A program made the translations under genes and the position numbers. Under the pieces are notes generated by a model, which was not told where the DNA came from, ran no database searches, and saw nothing but the letters and a program-made list of their open reading frames with translations. Source: Betaproteobacteria bacterium (GTDB taxonomy: Bacteria > Pseudomonadota > Gammaproteobacteria > Burkholderiales > Burkholderiaceae_D). From it: DNA of 64,000 bases. The stretch lies in NCBI GenBank assembly GCA_025362735.1, contig JANYFL010000036.1, positions 23,159 through 87,158 on the forward strand, in the 5' to 3' direction. Of this stretch, positions 43,991-55,022 are shown in pieces (within the stretch, counting starts at the first letter, position 1; each line of letters opens with the position of its first letter).

Positions 43991-44590
43991 ATGACGACCA
44001 AACTCGAAACTCTCGAAGCTGCTCTGCGTGCCGCGCTGGGTGATCACCTGCAAAGCCTGACTTTGGCTCTGGGTGAAATCACCATTATCGTCAAGCCTGA
44101 GCATTACCTCTCGGTTTCGCGCAGCTTGCGCGATCACGCCGATCTGCGTTTTGAAGAACTGATCGACTTGTGCGGTGTAGATTATTCAGAGTATGGCAAT
44201 GGTGCATGGGAAGGCGCGCGTTTTGCCGTGGTCGTGCATTTGCTTTCGATCAAGCATAACTGGCGCGTGCGCGTCAGGACCTTCTGTGCGGATGACGATC
44301 TGCCGGTCGTCGATTCGCTGACAGGCATTTGGCCTGCGGTCAACTGGTTTGAACGCGAAGCCTTTGACTTTTTCGGGATTGTCTTCGAAGGTCACAACGA
44401 CCTGCGTCGTATTCTTACCGACTACGGTTTCATCGGCCATCCTTTCCGCAAAGATTTTCCGGTTTCCGGCAATGTCGAAATGCGTTACGACCCCGAACAA
44501 AAGCGCGTCATCTATCAGCCCGTCACGATTGAGCCGCGCGAGATCACGCCGCGCATCATTCGCGAAGAAGGCTATGGGGGCTTGAATTGA
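43991..44590 (+). CDS. nuoC: NADH-quinone oxidoreductase subunit C
   Basis: A 199-residue peripheral-arm subunit (30-kDa family). The signature [39 protein letters not shown] is complete. It starts seven bases after the nuoB stop. It is separate from nuoD here, unlike the fused NuoCD of enterobacteria. A 129-base gap with no obvious signal precedes nuoD. Confidence 0.97.
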   Translation: MTTKLETLEAALRAALGDHLQSLTLALGEITIIVKPEHYLSVSRSLRDHADLRFEELIDLCGVDYSEYGNGAWEGARFAVVVHLLSIKHNWRVRVRTFCADDDLPVVDSLTGIWPAVNWFEREAFDFFGIVFEGHNDLRRILTDYGFIGHPFRKDFPVSGNVEMRYDPEQKRVIYQPVTIEPREITPRIIREEGYGGLN

Positions 44591-44719
44591 CTGTCTTTAT
44601 GCATCCGATAAACCAGTATTGCGGCGGAGGACGCGAAGCGTACTTGCAGTACGTGAGCATCAAAAAATGGTGTGCGACAAAGTCATTCGGTCGCAAGACG
44701 CCGTTTAGCGAGGTATAAA

Positions 44720-45973
44720 GTGGCTGAGATTAAAAACTACACACTTAACTTTGGTCCGCAACATCCGGCCGCACACGGCGTGCTGCGTCTGGTGTTGGAA
44801 CTGGATGGCGAAGTCGTCCAGCGTGCCGACCCGCATATCGGCTTGTTGCATCGGGCAACCGAAAAACTGGCCGAGCAAAAAACCTTTATCCAGTCGGTGC
44901 CCTATATGGACCGCCTGGATTATGTCTCGATGATGTGCAACGAGCACGCCTATGTGATGGCCATCGAGAAGCTGCTCGAGATTGAAGTGCCGCTGCGTGC
45001 GCAGTACATCCGCGTGATGTTTGACGAAATCACGCGCTTGCTCAATCACCTGCTATGGCTCGGTGCGCATGCGCTCGACGTGGGTGCGATGGCCGTGTTC
45101 CTTTATGCCTTCCGCGAACGCGAAGACCTGATGGACTGCTATGAAGCTGTTTCTGGTGCGCGCATGCACGCTGCTTACTATCGTCCGGGCGGGGTCTATC
45201 GTGATCTGCCGGATGCGATGCCGCAGTACCGCGCGTCCAAGTGGAAAAACGAAAAAGCGATCAAGGACCTGAACACCAATCGTCAGGGTTCGCTGCTCGA
45301 CTTCATTGAAGACTTCACCAATCGCTTTCCAAAATACGTCGACGAATACGAAACCCTCCTGACCGACAATCGCATCTGGAAGCAGCGTCTGGTCGGTGTG
45401 GGCGTGGTCTCGCCCGAGCGTGCGATGGCCCTGGGCTTCACCGGTGCCATGCTGCGTGGTTCAGGCATCGAATGGGATCTGCGCAAGAAGCAGCCCTACG
45501 AAGTCTATGATCTGCTCGACTTCGATATTCCGGTTGGCGTCAATGGCGATTGTTATGACCGCTATCTGGTTCGTATTGAAGAAATGCGCCAGTCCAATCG
45601 CATCATCAAGCAATGTATCGAATGGTTGCGTAATAACGCCGGCCCTGTGATGACGGACAACAACAAGGTCGCGCCACCTTCGCGTGTCGGCATGAAGACC
45701 AATATGGAAGACTTGATCCATCACTTCAAGTTGTTTACCGAGGGCTTTCATGTACCTCCGGGCGAGGCTTATGCAGCAATCGAGCATCCAAAGGGTGAGT
45801 TCGGTATTTATCTGGTTTCCGATGGCGCCAACAAACCTTACCGACTGAAAATTCGTGCGCCTGGTTTCTCGCATCTGCACGCGCTCGATGAAATGTCGCG
45901 CGGACACATGATTGCCGATGTAGTGACCATCATCGGTACGCAAGACATTGTGTTTGGCGAGATCGACCGTTAA
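44720..45973 (+). CDS. nuoD: NADH-quinone oxidoreductase subunit D
   Basis: A 417-residue (49-kDa family) subunit that forms the quinone-binding cavity together with NuoB. Key segments are [24 protein letters not shown] with the quinone-site histidine, [26 protein letters not shown] and [31 protein letters not shown] at the end. The start is GTG at 44720, preceded by GAGG, which gives the standard length; the open frame before it lacks conserved residues. Confidence 0.96.
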   Translation: MAEIKNYTLNFGPQHPAAHGVLRLVLELDGEVVQRADPHIGLLHRATEKLAEQKTFIQSVPYMDRLDYVSMMCNEHAYVMAIEKLLEIEVPLRAQYIRVMFDEITRLLNHLLWLGAHALDVGAMAVFLYAFREREDLMDCYEAVSGARMHAAYYRPGGVYRDLPDAMPQYRASKWKNEKAIKDLNTNRQGSLLDFIEDFTNRFPKYVDEYETLLTDNRIWKQRLVGVGVVSPERAMALGFTGAMLRGSGIEWDLRKKQPYEVYDLLDFDIPVGVNGDCYDRYLVRIEEMRQSNRIIKQCIEWLRNNAGPVMTDNNKVAPPSRVGMKTNMEDLIHHFKLFTEGFHVPPGEAYAAIEHPKGEFGIYLVSDGANKPYRLKIRAPGFSHLHALDEMSRGHMIADVVTIIGTQDIVFGEIDR

Positions 45974-45989
45974 TGAGCGATTAATAAAA

Positions 45990-46463
45990 ATGCTTTCTTC
46001 CGAATCCCTCAAAAAAATCGACCGCGAAGTCGCCAAATTTCCTGCCGAGCAAAAGCAGTCGGCGGTAATGGCGGCTCTGGCGATTGCGCAGACCGAAAAA
46101 GGCTGGCTTTCGCCCGACACGCTCCAGGAGGTGGCCGACTATCTGGGAATGCCTGCGATTGCGGCGCAGGAAGTGGCCACGTTTTACAACATGTACAACG
46201 TCAAACCGGTTGGCCAGTACAAGATCAGTGTTTGCACCAATCTGCCCTGTGCCTTGTCGGGCGGTGATCAGGCTGGCGAATATATGAAGGGCAAGCTCGG
46301 CATCGGTTACAAGCAAACCACCACTGACGGCAAGTTCACTTTGATCGAAGGCGAGTGTATGGGTGCCTGCGGCGATGCGCCGGTGATGCTGGTCAATAAC
46401 AACCGCATGTGCAGTTTCATGAGTAACGAAAAGATTGATGCCCTGTTGGCCGAACTGAAGTGA
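45990..46463 (+). CDS. nuoE: NADH-quinone oxidoreductase subunit E
   Basis: A 157-residue (24-kDa family) subunit holding the [2Fe-2S] cluster N1a. The four cysteines appear as CTNLPC and CMGAC in [13 protein letters not shown] and [13 protein letters not shown]. The ATG at 45990 ([18 protein letters not shown]) is the family start, 16 bases after the nuoD stop. Confidence 0.97.
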   Translation: MLSSESLKKIDREVAKFPAEQKQSAVMAALAIAQTEKGWLSPDTLQEVADYLGMPAIAAQEVATFYNMYNVKPVGQYKISVCTNLPCALSGGDQAGEYMKGKLGIGYKQTTTDGKFTLIEGECMGACGDAPVMLVNNNRMCSFMSNEKIDALLAELK

Positions 46464-46479
46464 ATCAGGACACCGCGCG

Positions 46480-47820
46480 ATGACTTCTCTGCATAACCGT
46501 CACATCAAACCGCAAATTCTTGCCGGACTTAACGGCGATAACTGGCGTCTGGCCGACTATGTGTCACGCGGTGGTTACCAGGCCCTGAAAAAAATCCTGA
46601 CCGAAGGCATCACGCCGGAAGCCATCATTGCTGAACTCAAATCTTCAGCGCTGCGAGGGCGCGGCGGTGCGGGATTCCCAACGGGTCTGAAATGGAGCTT
46701 CATGCCGCGCCAGTTCCCCGGCCAGAAATACCTGGTGTGCAATTCGGACGAAGGCGAACCGGGCACGTTCAAGGATCGCGACATCCTGCGTTACAACCCG
46801 CATATCCTGATCGAAGGCATGGCGATTGCCGCTTATGCCATGGGCGTTTCAGTTGGCTATAACTATATCCACGGCGAAATCTGGGCCGAATACACACGCT
46901 TTGAGGAGGCGCTCGAAGAGGCACGCGCTGCCGGTTTCCTTGGCGACAAAATTCTCGGTTCTGAATTCAGCTTTCAGTTGCACGGTTTTCACGGTTACGG
47001 CGCCTATATCTGTGGCGAAGAAACGGCATTGCTTGAGTCGCTTGAAGGCAAGAAAGGTCAGCCGCGTTTCAAGCCACCATTTCCTGCAAGCTTCGGGTTG
47101 TATGGCAAGCCGACCACGATCAATAACACCGAGACCTTCGCTGCTGTGCCCTGGATCATCATGAACGGCGGCGCTGCATTTCTGGAAGTGGGCAAGATCA
47201 ATAATGGCGGCACCAAGATTTTCTCGATCTCGGGTGATGTCACCTATCCGGGTAATTACGAGATTCCGCTCGGCACGTCATTTGCCACGTTGCTGGAACT
47301 AGCTGGCGGCATGCGCGGCGGCAAGAAAATCAAGATGGTTATTCCTGGCGGATCGTCAGCGCCGGTTGTGCCCGGCAACATCATGATGCAGACCGACATG
47401 GATTACGACGGCATCGCCAAGGCCGGTTCCATGCTGGGTTCGGGCGCCGTCATCGTCATGGATGAGACGCGTTGCGCGGTCAAGTCGCTGCTGCGCTTGT
47501 CCTATTTCTATTTTGAGGAATCCTGCGGGCAGTGCACGCCTTGCCGTGAGGGGACCGGCTGGATGTATCGCATGATTCACCGGATTGAGCACGGTCAGGG
47601 TCGGATGGAAGATCTCGATCTGCTCAACTCGATTGCCGATAATATCCAGGGCCGCACGATTTGCGCGCTGGGTGATGCGGCAGCAATGCCGGTGCGTGCC
47701 TTTGTCAAACATTATCGTGACGAATTTGCGTATCACATCGAGAACAAGCGTTGTTTGGTCGGGCCTGGCGCAGCCGCACACGCGCATCATTCCGACGACC
47801 TCGTGCTGGAAACAGCCTGA
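46480..47820 (+). CDS. nuoF: NADH-quinone oxidoreductase subunit F
   Basis: The 446-residue (51-kDa family) subunit that binds NADH and FMN. It has the FMN/NADH-binding [50 protein letters not shown] and the [4Fe-4S] motif [18 protein letters not shown]. It is followed 46 bases later by nuoG. Confidence 0.97.
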   Translation: MTSLHNRHIKPQILAGLNGDNWRLADYVSRGGYQALKKILTEGITPEAIIAELKSSALRGRGGAGFPTGLKWSFMPRQFPGQKYLVCNSDEGEPGTFKDRDILRYNPHILIEGMAIAAYAMGVSVGYNYIHGEIWAEYTRFEEALEEARAAGFLGDKILGSEFSFQLHGFHGYGAYICGEETALLESLEGKKGQPRFKPPFPASFGLYGKPTTINNTETFAAVPWIIMNGGAAFLEVGKINNGGTKIFSISGDVTYPGNYEIPLGTSFATLLELAGGMRGGKKIKMVIPGGSSAPVVPGNIMMQTDMDYDGIAKAGSMLGSGAVIVMDETRCAVKSLLRLSYFYFEESCGQCTPCREGTGWMYRMIHRIEHGQGRMEDLDLLNSIADNIQGRTICALGDAAAMPVRAFVKHYRDEFAYHIENKRCLVGPGAAAHAHHSDDLVLETA

Positions 47821-47866
47821 ACGGCGACGTGCAACAACAGACACTAAAAGAATCCGCGGAACTGCA

Positions 47867-50224
47867 ATGATCAATCTGCAAATCGATGGCCAGCCGGTAG
47901 AGATCGTGGAAGGCAGCATGGTGATGGATGCTGCCAACAAGATCGGCACCTACATCCCGCATTTCTGTTATCACAAGAAATTGTCGATTGCGGCCAACTG
48001 TCGCATGTGTCTGGTCGAGGTCGAGAAGGCGCCCAAGCCGCTGCCTGCTTGCGCCACACCGGTATCGGCCAACATGATCGTGCATACCAAGTCTGCAAAG
48101 GCTCTCAAGGCGCAGCAAAGCGTGATGGAATTTTTGCTGATCAATCATCCGCTTGATTGCCCGATTTGCGATCAAGGTGGTGAATGTCAACTGCAGGATC
48201 TGGCCGTCGGTTATGGCAACTCAGGCTCACGCTACAACGAAGAAAAGCGCGTGGTCTACCGCAAGGAAGCTGGCCCGCTGATTTCGATGGAAGAAATGAG
48301 CCGCTGCATCCAGTGCACGCGTTGCGTGCGCTTTGGTCAGGAAATTGCCGGTGTGATGGAGTTCGGCATGATCGGCCGCGGTGAGCATTCTGAAATCACG
48401 ACCTTTGTTGGCAAGACCGTGGATTCAGAATTGTCCGGCAACATGATTGATATTTGTCCCGTAGGCGCATTGACAAGCGAACCTTTCCGCTATTCAGCGC
48501 GGACCTGGGAGTTGTCGCGCCGCAAGTCAGTCAGCCCGCACGATAGTCTGGGCTCCAATCTCATTGTGCAGGTCAAGAACCAAAAGGTCATGCGTGTTCT
48601 GCCTTTGGAAAATGAAGACATTAATGAGTGCTGGATTTCCGACAAGGATCGTTTTTCGTATGAGGCCCTGAATGGCGAAGCTCGCCTGACCAAGCCCATG
48701 ATCAAGCAGGGCGGTACATGGCGTGAAGTGGACTGGCAAGATGCCCTTGAATATGTGGCGAATGGTCTGAAGGGCATTGCCGCTGAACACGGCGCTGCCG
48801 CGATCGGTGCACTCGCCACGCCGCACAGCACACTGGAAGAACTCCACTTGTTGCAAAAGTTGGTGCGCGGTCTGGGATCAGAAAATATCGACACGCGTTT
48901 GCGTCAGTCGGATTTCTCTCTTGATGCTTCATCGCAAGGTGCCCCTTGGCTTGGCATGAAGATCGCCGATGTCTCAGTGCAAAATCGTATCCTCGTGATC
49001 GGCTCTTTCCTGCGTAAGGATCATCCGCTGATTGCGCTGCGCCTGCGTCAAGTCACCAAGCGTGGCGGCAAGCTCAGCATTGTTCACGCTGCCGATGACG
49101 ATCTGTTGATGCCGGTGGCCAACAAGATGATCGTGGCACCATCGGGATGGACGACTGCGCTAGCAAAAATCGCCACGGCGATTGCGCAGCAGAAGGGTTC
49201 AACGGCGCCGGTTCAAGCCGAGCCGGATGACGCAGCCAAATCGATTGCAACCAGTTTTCTCTCCGGCGTCAACAAGGCCGTCTGGTTGGGTAACGCTGCC
49301 GTTCAGCATCCGCAATATGCGCAGCTTGCTGCGCTGTCGCAGTGGATCGCGACCGAAACCGGCGCGCGCTTTGGTGTTCTCACGGAAGCCGCGAATACCG
49401 TTGGTGCCTATCTGGCCAAGGCCGTTCCCGGCAACGGCGGTCTCAATGCCGCGGCCCAGTTTGCTCAGCCGCGTAAGGCCTATGTCCTGTTGAATGCCGA
49501 ACCGGAACTCGATGCGGCCGATCCGGCTCAAGCGATGGCTGCGTTGAAGCAGGCCGACATGGTGGTAGCGCTGTCTCCGTTCAAGCACGCAGCGATGGAT
49601 TACGCTGATGTCTTGTTGCCCATCGCACCGTTTACTGAAACCTCCGGTACTTTTGTTAATGCTGAAGGTCGCGCCCAGAGTTTCAACGGCACGGTTAAAC
49701 CTTTAGGTGATGCGCGTCCGGCCTGGAAGGTCTTGCGCGTACTCGGCAATCTCCTGGGCATGAAGGGCTTTGATTACGACACGTCCGAAGTGGTGCGCGA
49801 TGAAGTGACTGCGGGCCAATCAGATCTTTCGGCACGTTGCAACAATGCGGTCAATGCAGCTGCATCTGTAGCACCCGTATCAGAAGCGGCGATTGAACGC
49901 GTCACCGATGTTCCAATCCATTTTGCCGATGCGTTGGTGCGTCGCGCCCCGTCTTTGCAGCTTACGCGTGACGCGCAGGCTCCCACAGCACGCATGAACG
50001 GCAAGCTGTTGGCACAATTGGGTCTTGTATCCGGTGATGCCGTGAAGATTAGCCAGGGTAGGGGCCACGCCGTATTGAAAGCCATGCAGGATGACAAGTT
50101 GGCAGAGCGTTGCATTCGTATTGCTGCCGCCCATGCATCCACGGCAAATCTGGGTTCGATGTTCGGTGCGATCAGCGTAGAAAAAATAGCGGCAGGTCAG
50201 AGTGCAGCGAAGGAGCATGCATGA
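47867..50224 (+). CDS. nuoG: NADH-quinone oxidoreductase subunit G
   Basis: The 785-residue subunit carries the [2Fe-2S] and [4Fe-4S] chain from FMN. The N-terminal ferredoxin cysteines are in [22 protein letters not shown] and PLPACATPV. The HxxxC motif is [19 protein letters not shown], and two more cluster sets are [18 protein letters not shown] and [13 protein letters not shown]. The rest is a molybdopterin-oxidoreductase-like domain without cofactor. The ATG at 47867 ([16 protein letters not shown]) is the true start; the frame is open into nuoF. The stop overlaps the nuoH start by four bases (ATGA). Confidence 0.96.
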   Translation: MINLQIDGQPVEIVEGSMVMDAANKIGTYIPHFCYHKKLSIAANCRMCLVEVEKAPKPLPACATPVSANMIVHTKSAKALKAQQSVMEFLLINHPLDCPICDQGGECQLQDLAVGYGNSGSRYNEEKRVVYRKEAGPLISMEEMSRCIQCTRCVRFGQEIAGVMEFGMIGRGEHSEITTFVGKTVDSELSGNMIDICPVGALTSEPFRYSARTWELSRRKSVSPHDSLGSNLIVQVKNQKVMRVLPLENEDINECWISDKDRFSYEALNGEARLTKPMIKQGGTWREVDWQDALEYVANGLKGIAAEHGAAAIGALATPHSTLEELHLLQKLVRGLGSENIDTRLRQSDFSLDASSQGAPWLGMKIADVSVQNRILVIGSFLRKDHPLIALRLRQVTKRGGKLSIVHAADDDLLMPVANKMIVAPSGWTTALAKIATAIAQQKGSTAPVQAEPDDAAKSIATSFLSGVNKAVWLGNAAVQHPQYAQLAALSQWIATETGARFGVLTEAANTVGAYLAKAVPGNGGLNAAAQFAQPRKAYVLLNAEPELDAADPAQAMAALKQADMVVALSPFKHAAMDYADVLLPIAPFTETSGTFVNAEGRAQSFNGTVKPLGDARPAWKVLRVLGNLLGMKGFDYDTSEVVRDEVTAGQSDLSARCNNAVNAAASVAPVSEAAIERVTDVPIHFADALVRRAPSLQLTRDAQAPTARMNGKLLAQLGLVSGDAVKISQGRGHAVLKAMQDDKLAERCIRIAAAHASTANLGSMFGAISVEKIAAGQSAAKEHA

Positions 50225-51324
50225 TCGCTTGGCTAAATGAACTCGGGCTGGCGATTTTTGGGTCATGGTGGCAGTGGATCCTTTACGTTGGCTGGGATTT
50301 ACTAAAGATTGTCTGCATCCTGTTACCCCTGATTCTTTGCGTGGCTTATTTGACCCTGTGGGAACGCAAAATGATTGGCTGGATGCATTTGCGTCTGGGG
50401 CCGAATCGAGTTGGCCCGCTGGGTTTGCTGCAACCGATTGCCGACGTGCTCAAGCTGTTGCTAAAAGAAATTATTGTTCCGTCCAGCGCTAACAAAGGCC
50501 TATTTTTGATCGCGCCGATGATGACCATCATGCCTGCCATCGCGGCTTGGGCGGTGATTCCATTCGGGCCGGGTGCTGCGGTCGCCAACATCAATGCGGG
50601 ACTGCTGTTCGTGATGGCGATTACCTCGCTTGAGGTCTACGGGATCATCATTGCCGGCTGGGCGTCCAACTCCAAGTACGCCTTCCTCGGCGCGATGCGT
50701 GCCTCGGCGCAAATGGTGTCGTATGAAATTGCGATGGGCTTTTCGCTTGTCGTCGTGTTGATGGTCTCCGGCAGCATGAATCTGACCGACATCGTCACGA
50801 GTCAACAGCAGGGCTGGTTTGCTGCGCATGGCATTAACTTCATGTCCTGGAACTGGCTGCCGCTGTTGCCGATATTCGTCATCTATATCATTTCCGGTGT
50901 GGCTGAAACCAATCGCCATCCATTTGACGTAGTCGAGGGCGAATCCGAAATCGTAGCGGGTCACATGGTCGAGTATTCGGGCATGGGCTTCTCGATGTTC
51001 TTCCTCGCTGAATACATGAACATGATTTTGATTTCGGCCCTGGCCGCCATCATGTTCCTGGGTGGCTGGTCGGCACCCATCTCGCTTGAAGTGTTGCTGG
51101 GCATGACCTTTCCCGAGTGGCTGATTAACCTGACTGGATGGGGATGGTTGTTCCTCAAGACTTTTTTCATCGTAAGTTTGTTCATCTGGTTCCGCGCGAC
51201 TTTCCCGCGTTATCGCTATGACCAGATTATGCGTCTGGGCTGGAAAGTTTTTATTCCGTTGACACTGGCCTGGTTGATGATCGTTGGCCTGTGGATGCAG
51301 ACCCCATGGAACATTTGGAAGTGA
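50221..51324 (+). CDS. nuoH: NADH-quinone oxidoreductase subunit H
   Basis: A 367-residue membrane subunit (ND1 type) with about eight helices, forming the quinone channel entry. The signature [32 protein letters not shown] and the acidic loop [27 protein letters not shown] are both present. It starts at 50221 with GAAGGAG upstream and overlaps the nuoG stop as ATGA. Confidence 0.97.
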   Translation: MIAWLNELGLAIFGSWWQWILYVGWDLLKIVCILLPLILCVAYLTLWERKMIGWMHLRLGPNRVGPLGLLQPIADVLKLLLKEIIVPSSANKGLFLIAPMMTIMPAIAAWAVIPFGPGAAVANINAGLLFVMAITSLEVYGIIIAGWASNSKYAFLGAMRASAQMVSYEIAMGFSLVVVLMVSGSMNLTDIVTSQQQGWFAAHGINFMSWNWLPLLPIFVIYIISGVAETNRHPFDVVEGESEIVAGHMVEYSGMGFSMFFLAEYMNMILISALAAIMFLGGWSAPISLEVLLGMTFPEWLINLTGWGWLFLKTFFIVSLFIWFRATFPRYRYDQIMRLGWKVFIPLTLAWLMIVGLWMQTPWNIWK

Positions 51325-51349
51325 GTCTGGAAATGAGTGTGAAACCATC

Positions 51350-51838
51350 ATGACAGCCATCAAGGAATTCTTCAGCAGCCTGATGCTGGGCGAACTGCTC
51401 AAGGGCATGGCGCTGACCGGGCGCTACATGTTTGCGCGCAAGATCACCGTGCAGTTTCCGGAAGAAAAGACGCCGCAGTCACCGCGCTTCCGTGGCCTCC
51501 ATGCACTGCGCCGTTACGAGAATGGTGAAGAGCGCTGCATTGCCTGTAAGCTTTGCGAAGCAGTTTGCCCGGCAATGGCGATCACGATTGAATCCGATTT
51601 GCGCGAAGACGGTACGCGCCGCACTACGCGCTATGACATCGATCTGACCAAGTGCATTTTCTGCGGTTTCTGTGAAGAATCCTGCCCCGTCGATTCGATT
51701 GTCGAAACCCATATTCTCGAATACCACGGCGAAAAACGTGGTGACCTGTATTACACCAAGGAAATGCTGTTGGCTGTCGGTGATCGTTATGAAAAAGAAA
51801 TTGCCGCGGCGCGTACAGTTGATGCCGCTTATCGTTGA
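51350..51838 (+). CDS. nuoI: NADH-quinone oxidoreductase subunit I
   Basis: A 162-residue ferredoxin-like subunit with two [4Fe-4S] motifs, [12 protein letters not shown] and [12 protein letters not shown], which bridge electrons towards NuoB. The N-terminal [28 protein letters not shown] is the amphipathic membrane-facing helix. The ATG at 51350 fits the family length. Confidence 0.97.
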   Translation: MTAIKEFFSSLMLGELLKGMALTGRYMFARKITVQFPEEKTPQSPRFRGLHALRRYENGEERCIACKLCEAVCPAMAITIESDLREDGTRRTTRYDIDLTKCIFCGFCEESCPVDSIVETHILEYHGEKRGDLYYTKEMLLAVGDRYEKEIAAARTVDAAYR

Positions 51839-51883
51839 TATCGCTGAATAGATCGCTGACTGCCAGAATCGATAAAGAGAAAA

Positions 51884-52561
51884 ATGAATTTCAAGGGACT
51901 CCTGTTAATTGCCGCCGCTCTAGCCGTCCTTTTGGGGATTGCTTTATTTGCACCCGACTTCAAGTCTGGCATTTTTTATGTCTTCGCTGCCGTGTTGGTG
52001 GTGTCGGGCATGATGGTCATTACGGCGCGTAATCCGGTGTATTCGGCTTTGTATCTGGTGCTGGCATTCTTTTCAGCCGCCGCGATCTGGATGCTGCTCA
52101 AAGCCGAGTTCCTGTCGATCATGCTGGTTCTGGTTTATGTCGGTGCGGTGATGGTGCTGTTCCTGTTTGTCGTGATGATGCTCGACATTAATCTCGCCAA
52201 ACTGAGTGAAGGTTTCTGGGGCTATATGCCGATTGCCCTGATCGTTGGTGTGGTCATCGTCATCGAGATGTCCCTGGTTCTGGTCAAGACCTTTATCGTT
52301 CACGATGCGGGCATGCCGGAACTGGCCGCGGGGACAAACAATACCCGTGAGCTGGGCAAACTGATTTTTACCGATTATGTGTTTGCCTTTGAAGTTGCCG
52401 CCATGGTTTTGCTGGTTGCCGTCATTGCCGCTGTCGCATTGACCTTGCGCAAACGCAAAGACACCAAGGGTCAGATTCCTTCGCAACAGGTTCAGGTCAA
52501 GCGTAGTGATCGTGTGCGTATGGTCTCTATGCCTTCAGAAAAAAGACCAGAGAAAAACTAA
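51884..52561 (+). CDS. nuoJ: NADH-quinone oxidoreductase subunit J
   Basis: A 225-residue membrane subunit (ND6 type) with five helices. The typical segments [37 protein letters not shown] and [21 protein letters not shown], which contains the pi-bulge helix, are intact. A basic C-terminal tail follows the last helix. Confidence 0.96.
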   Translation: MNFKGLLLIAAALAVLLGIALFAPDFKSGIFYVFAAVLVVSGMMVITARNPVYSALYLVLAFFSAAAIWMLLKAEFLSIMLVLVYVGAVMVLFLFVVMMLDINLAKLSEGFWGYMPIALIVGVVIVIEMSLVLVKTFIVHDAGMPELAAGTNNTRELGKLIFTDYVFAFEVAAMVLLVAVIAAVALTLRKRKDTKGQIPSQQVQVKRSDRVRMVSMPSEKRPEKN

Positions 52562-52602
52562 GCACAGGAAACCTCAGGGACAACTCAGGGACAACAACCA
52601 TC

Positions 52603-52908
52603 ATGCTCAGTCTTGCTCATTATCTGGTGCTCGGTGCGATCCTGTTTGCGATCAGCGTCATCGGCATATTCCTGAACCGCAAGAACATCATCGTCTTGTT
52701 GATGGCGATCGAACTGATGTTGCTCGCGGTGAATACCAACTTCATTGCTTTTTCGCACTACCTCGGTGGCTACGATGGCCAGGTCTTCGTGTTTTTCATC
52801 CTGACGGTTGCTGCAGCTGAATCGGCCATCGGCCTTGCCATTCTGGTCGTGCTGTTCCGCAATCTGAATACCATCAACGTCGAAGACCTCGACAGCCTGA
52901 AGGGTTGA
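52603..52908 (+). CDS. nuoK: NADH-quinone oxidoreductase subunit K
   Basis: A 101-residue membrane subunit (ND4L type) with three helices. The proton-channel glutamates lie in [16 protein letters not shown] and [15 protein letters not shown]. It ends one base before the nuoL start. Confidence 0.97.
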   Translation: MLSLAHYLVLGAILFAISVIGIFLNRKNIIVLLMAIELMLLAVNTNFIAFSHYLGGYDGQVFVFFILTVAAAESAIGLAILVVLFRNLNTINVEDLDSLKG

Positions 52909-52909
52909 C

Positions 52910-54985
52910 ATGTTGTCCAGTATCTACGCCAATGTGATGGTCAATCTCCACGGCAGTATCGGGCCGAAATTTCTGCTGCTGGTGCCGCTTGCCCCATTGT
53001 TTGGCGCCATCATGGCTGGCTTTTTCGGCAAGGCCATCGGCCGCAAGGGTTCGCATAGGGTCACGATACTTGGGGTCGCGTTCGCATTCGCACTGTCCTG
53101 CGTGGCTTTCTACCATGTCTATCACACCGGCCGTACTTATAACTACACCGTTTACGAGTGGATGAACATCGGTTCGCTCAAGATGGAAGTAGGATTTCTG
53201 ATTGACTCGTTGACCGCAACGATGATGATGGTCGTGACCTCGGTATCGTTGATGGTGCATATCTACACCATCGGCTACATGCAGGACGATCCTGGCTATC
53301 AACGTTTCTTTGGTTATATCTCGCTGTTTACTTTCTCGATGCTGATGCTGGTCATGTCGAACAACATGCTTCAGTTGTTCTTCGGCTGGGAAGCAGTGGG
53401 CCTGGTCTCATACCTGCTGATCGGCTTCTGGTACACGCGTCCAACGGCGATTTACGCGAACCTGAAGGCCTTTCTGGTTAACCGTGTTGGTGACTTCGGT
53501 TTCATTCTCGGCATCGGCCTGTTGCTCGCGTTCAGCGGCTCGATGAATTACATCGAAATTTTTGGTCAAGCTGAAGAACTCGCCAAGCAAATTTTCCCCG
53601 GTACGGATTGGCAGTTGTTGAGCGTAGCCTGTATCTGCCTGTTTATCGGTGCCATGGGCAAGTCGGCCCAGTTCCCCTTGCATGTCTGGCTGCCTGATTC
53701 GATGGAAGGTCCAACGCCGATCTCCGCGCTGATCCACGCCGCAACGATGGTGACCGCTGGTATCTTCATGGTGGCGCGCATGTCACCATTGTTCGAGTTG
53801 TCGGATACGGCGCTGTCATTCGTCATTGTCATCGGTTCGATCACTGCCTTGTTCATGGGCTTTCTCGGCATCATTCAAAACGACATCAAGCGCGTCGTGG
53901 CTTACTCCACGCTGTCGCAACTTGGTTATATGACGGTGGCGCTGGGTGCGTCGGCTTATCCGATTGCCATCTTCCATCTGATGACCCACGCTTTCTTCAA
54001 GGCGCTGCTGTTCCTTGCCGCCGGTTCGGTCATCATGGGTATGCATCACGATCAGGACATCCGCAATATGGGTGGCATCCGCAAGTACATGCCAATTACC
54101 TGGATTACTTCGCTGATTGGTTCGCTTGCCCTGATCGGCACTCCGTTCTTCTCCGGCTTCTACTCGAAGGACAGTATTATTGAAGCCGTGCACGAATCGC
54201 ATATCTGGGGTTCGGGCTTTGCTTATTTCGCAGTGATCGTTGGCGTGTTTGTGACGGCTTTCTATTCTTTCCGTATGTATTTCCTGGTCTTCCACGGCGA
54301 AGAACGTTTTGGCAAGGCACATGATCATCATGCTCACGCGGATGCTCATGACGAACATCATGACGATGAGCATTCACACGACGAACACCATGGTCTGGCC
54401 CCCGGCCAGAAGCCGCATGAGTCGCCTTGGGTCGTCACGTTGCCACTCGTTCTGCTGGCGATTCCTTCACTGCTGATCGGTTATGTCTCGATTCAGGTAT
54501 TCCTCTACAACGGTCATTTCAACGGTGTGATTTTTGTTTCGGAACATCATGAGGGCATGGCCAAATTAGCAGAAGAATTCCACGGACCTCTGGCGATGGC
54601 GCTACATGGGTTTACCAGTCTGCCGTTCTGGCTTGCACTCTCGGGTGTGGCTATGGCCTGGTATTTCTATCTGGTCAATCCCGCCATTCCGGCAGCCATC
54701 AAGCAGCGTTTCAGTGCGATCTACACCTTGCTCGACAACAAGTACTACATGGACCGCTTTAACGAAATTGTGTTTGCCGGCGGAGCACGCTTTCTCGGTG
54801 GCGAGCTATGGAAACGTGGCGATCAAACCGTCATTGATGGCTTCTTGGTCAACGGCAGTGCGCGCCTGGTCGGTTGGGTGGCTTCCGTAGTTCGCACCTT
54901 CCAGTCCGGTTACATCTACCACTATGCATTTGCGATGATCATCGGTGTTCTTGCATTGATGTCCTATTTTGTCCTGACGGCTTGA
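52910..54985 (+). CDS. nuoL: NADH-quinone oxidoreductase subunit L
   Basis: The 691-residue antiporter-like ND5 subunit with the distal proton pump and the long lateral helix. Conserved parts are NMLQLFFGWEAVGLVSYLLIGFW, MGKSAQFPLHVWLPDSMEGPTPISALIHAATMVTAG, QNDIKRVVAYSTLSQLGYM and HAFFKALLFLAAGSVI. A histidine- and acid-rich loop (11 His in 24 residues, encoded at about 54317-54394) lies between helices before HGLAPGQKPHESPWVV. It starts right after nuoK. Confidence 0.97.
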   Translation: MLSSIYANVMVNLHGSIGPKFLLLVPLAPLFGAIMAGFFGKAIGRKGSHRVTILGVAFAFALSCVAFYHVYHTGRTYNYTVYEWMNIGSLKMEVGFLIDSLTATMMMVVTSVSLMVHIYTIGYMQDDPGYQRFFGYISLFTFSMLMLVMSNNMLQLFFGWEAVGLVSYLLIGFWYTRPTAIYANLKAFLVNRVGDFGFILGIGLLLAFSGSMNYIEIFGQAEELAKQIFPGTDWQLLSVACICLFIGAMGKSAQFPLHVWLPDSMEGPTPISALIHAATMVTAGIFMVARMSPLFELSDTALSFVIVIGSITALFMGFLGIIQNDIKRVVAYSTLSQLGYMTVALGASAYPIAIFHLMTHAFFKALLFLAAGSVIMGMHHDQDIRNMGGIRKYMPITWITSLIGSLALIGTPFFSGFYSKDSIIEAVHESHIWGSGFAYFAVIVGVFVTAFYSFRMYFLVFHGEERFGKAHDHHAHADAHDEHHDDEHSHDEHHGLAPGQKPHESPWVVTLPLVLLAIPSLLIGYVSIQVFLYNGHFNGVIFVSEHHEGMAKLAEEFHGPLAMALHGFTSLPFWLALSGVAMAWYFYLVNPAIPAAIKQRFSAIYTLLDNKYYMDRFNEIVFAGGARFLGGELWKRGDQTVIDGFLVNGSARLVGWVASVVRTFQSGYIYHYAFAMIIGVLALMSYFVLTA

Positions 54986-55022
54986 ACCCTGATCTGACTT
55001 ACTGACCCCAACAAAACTAACG

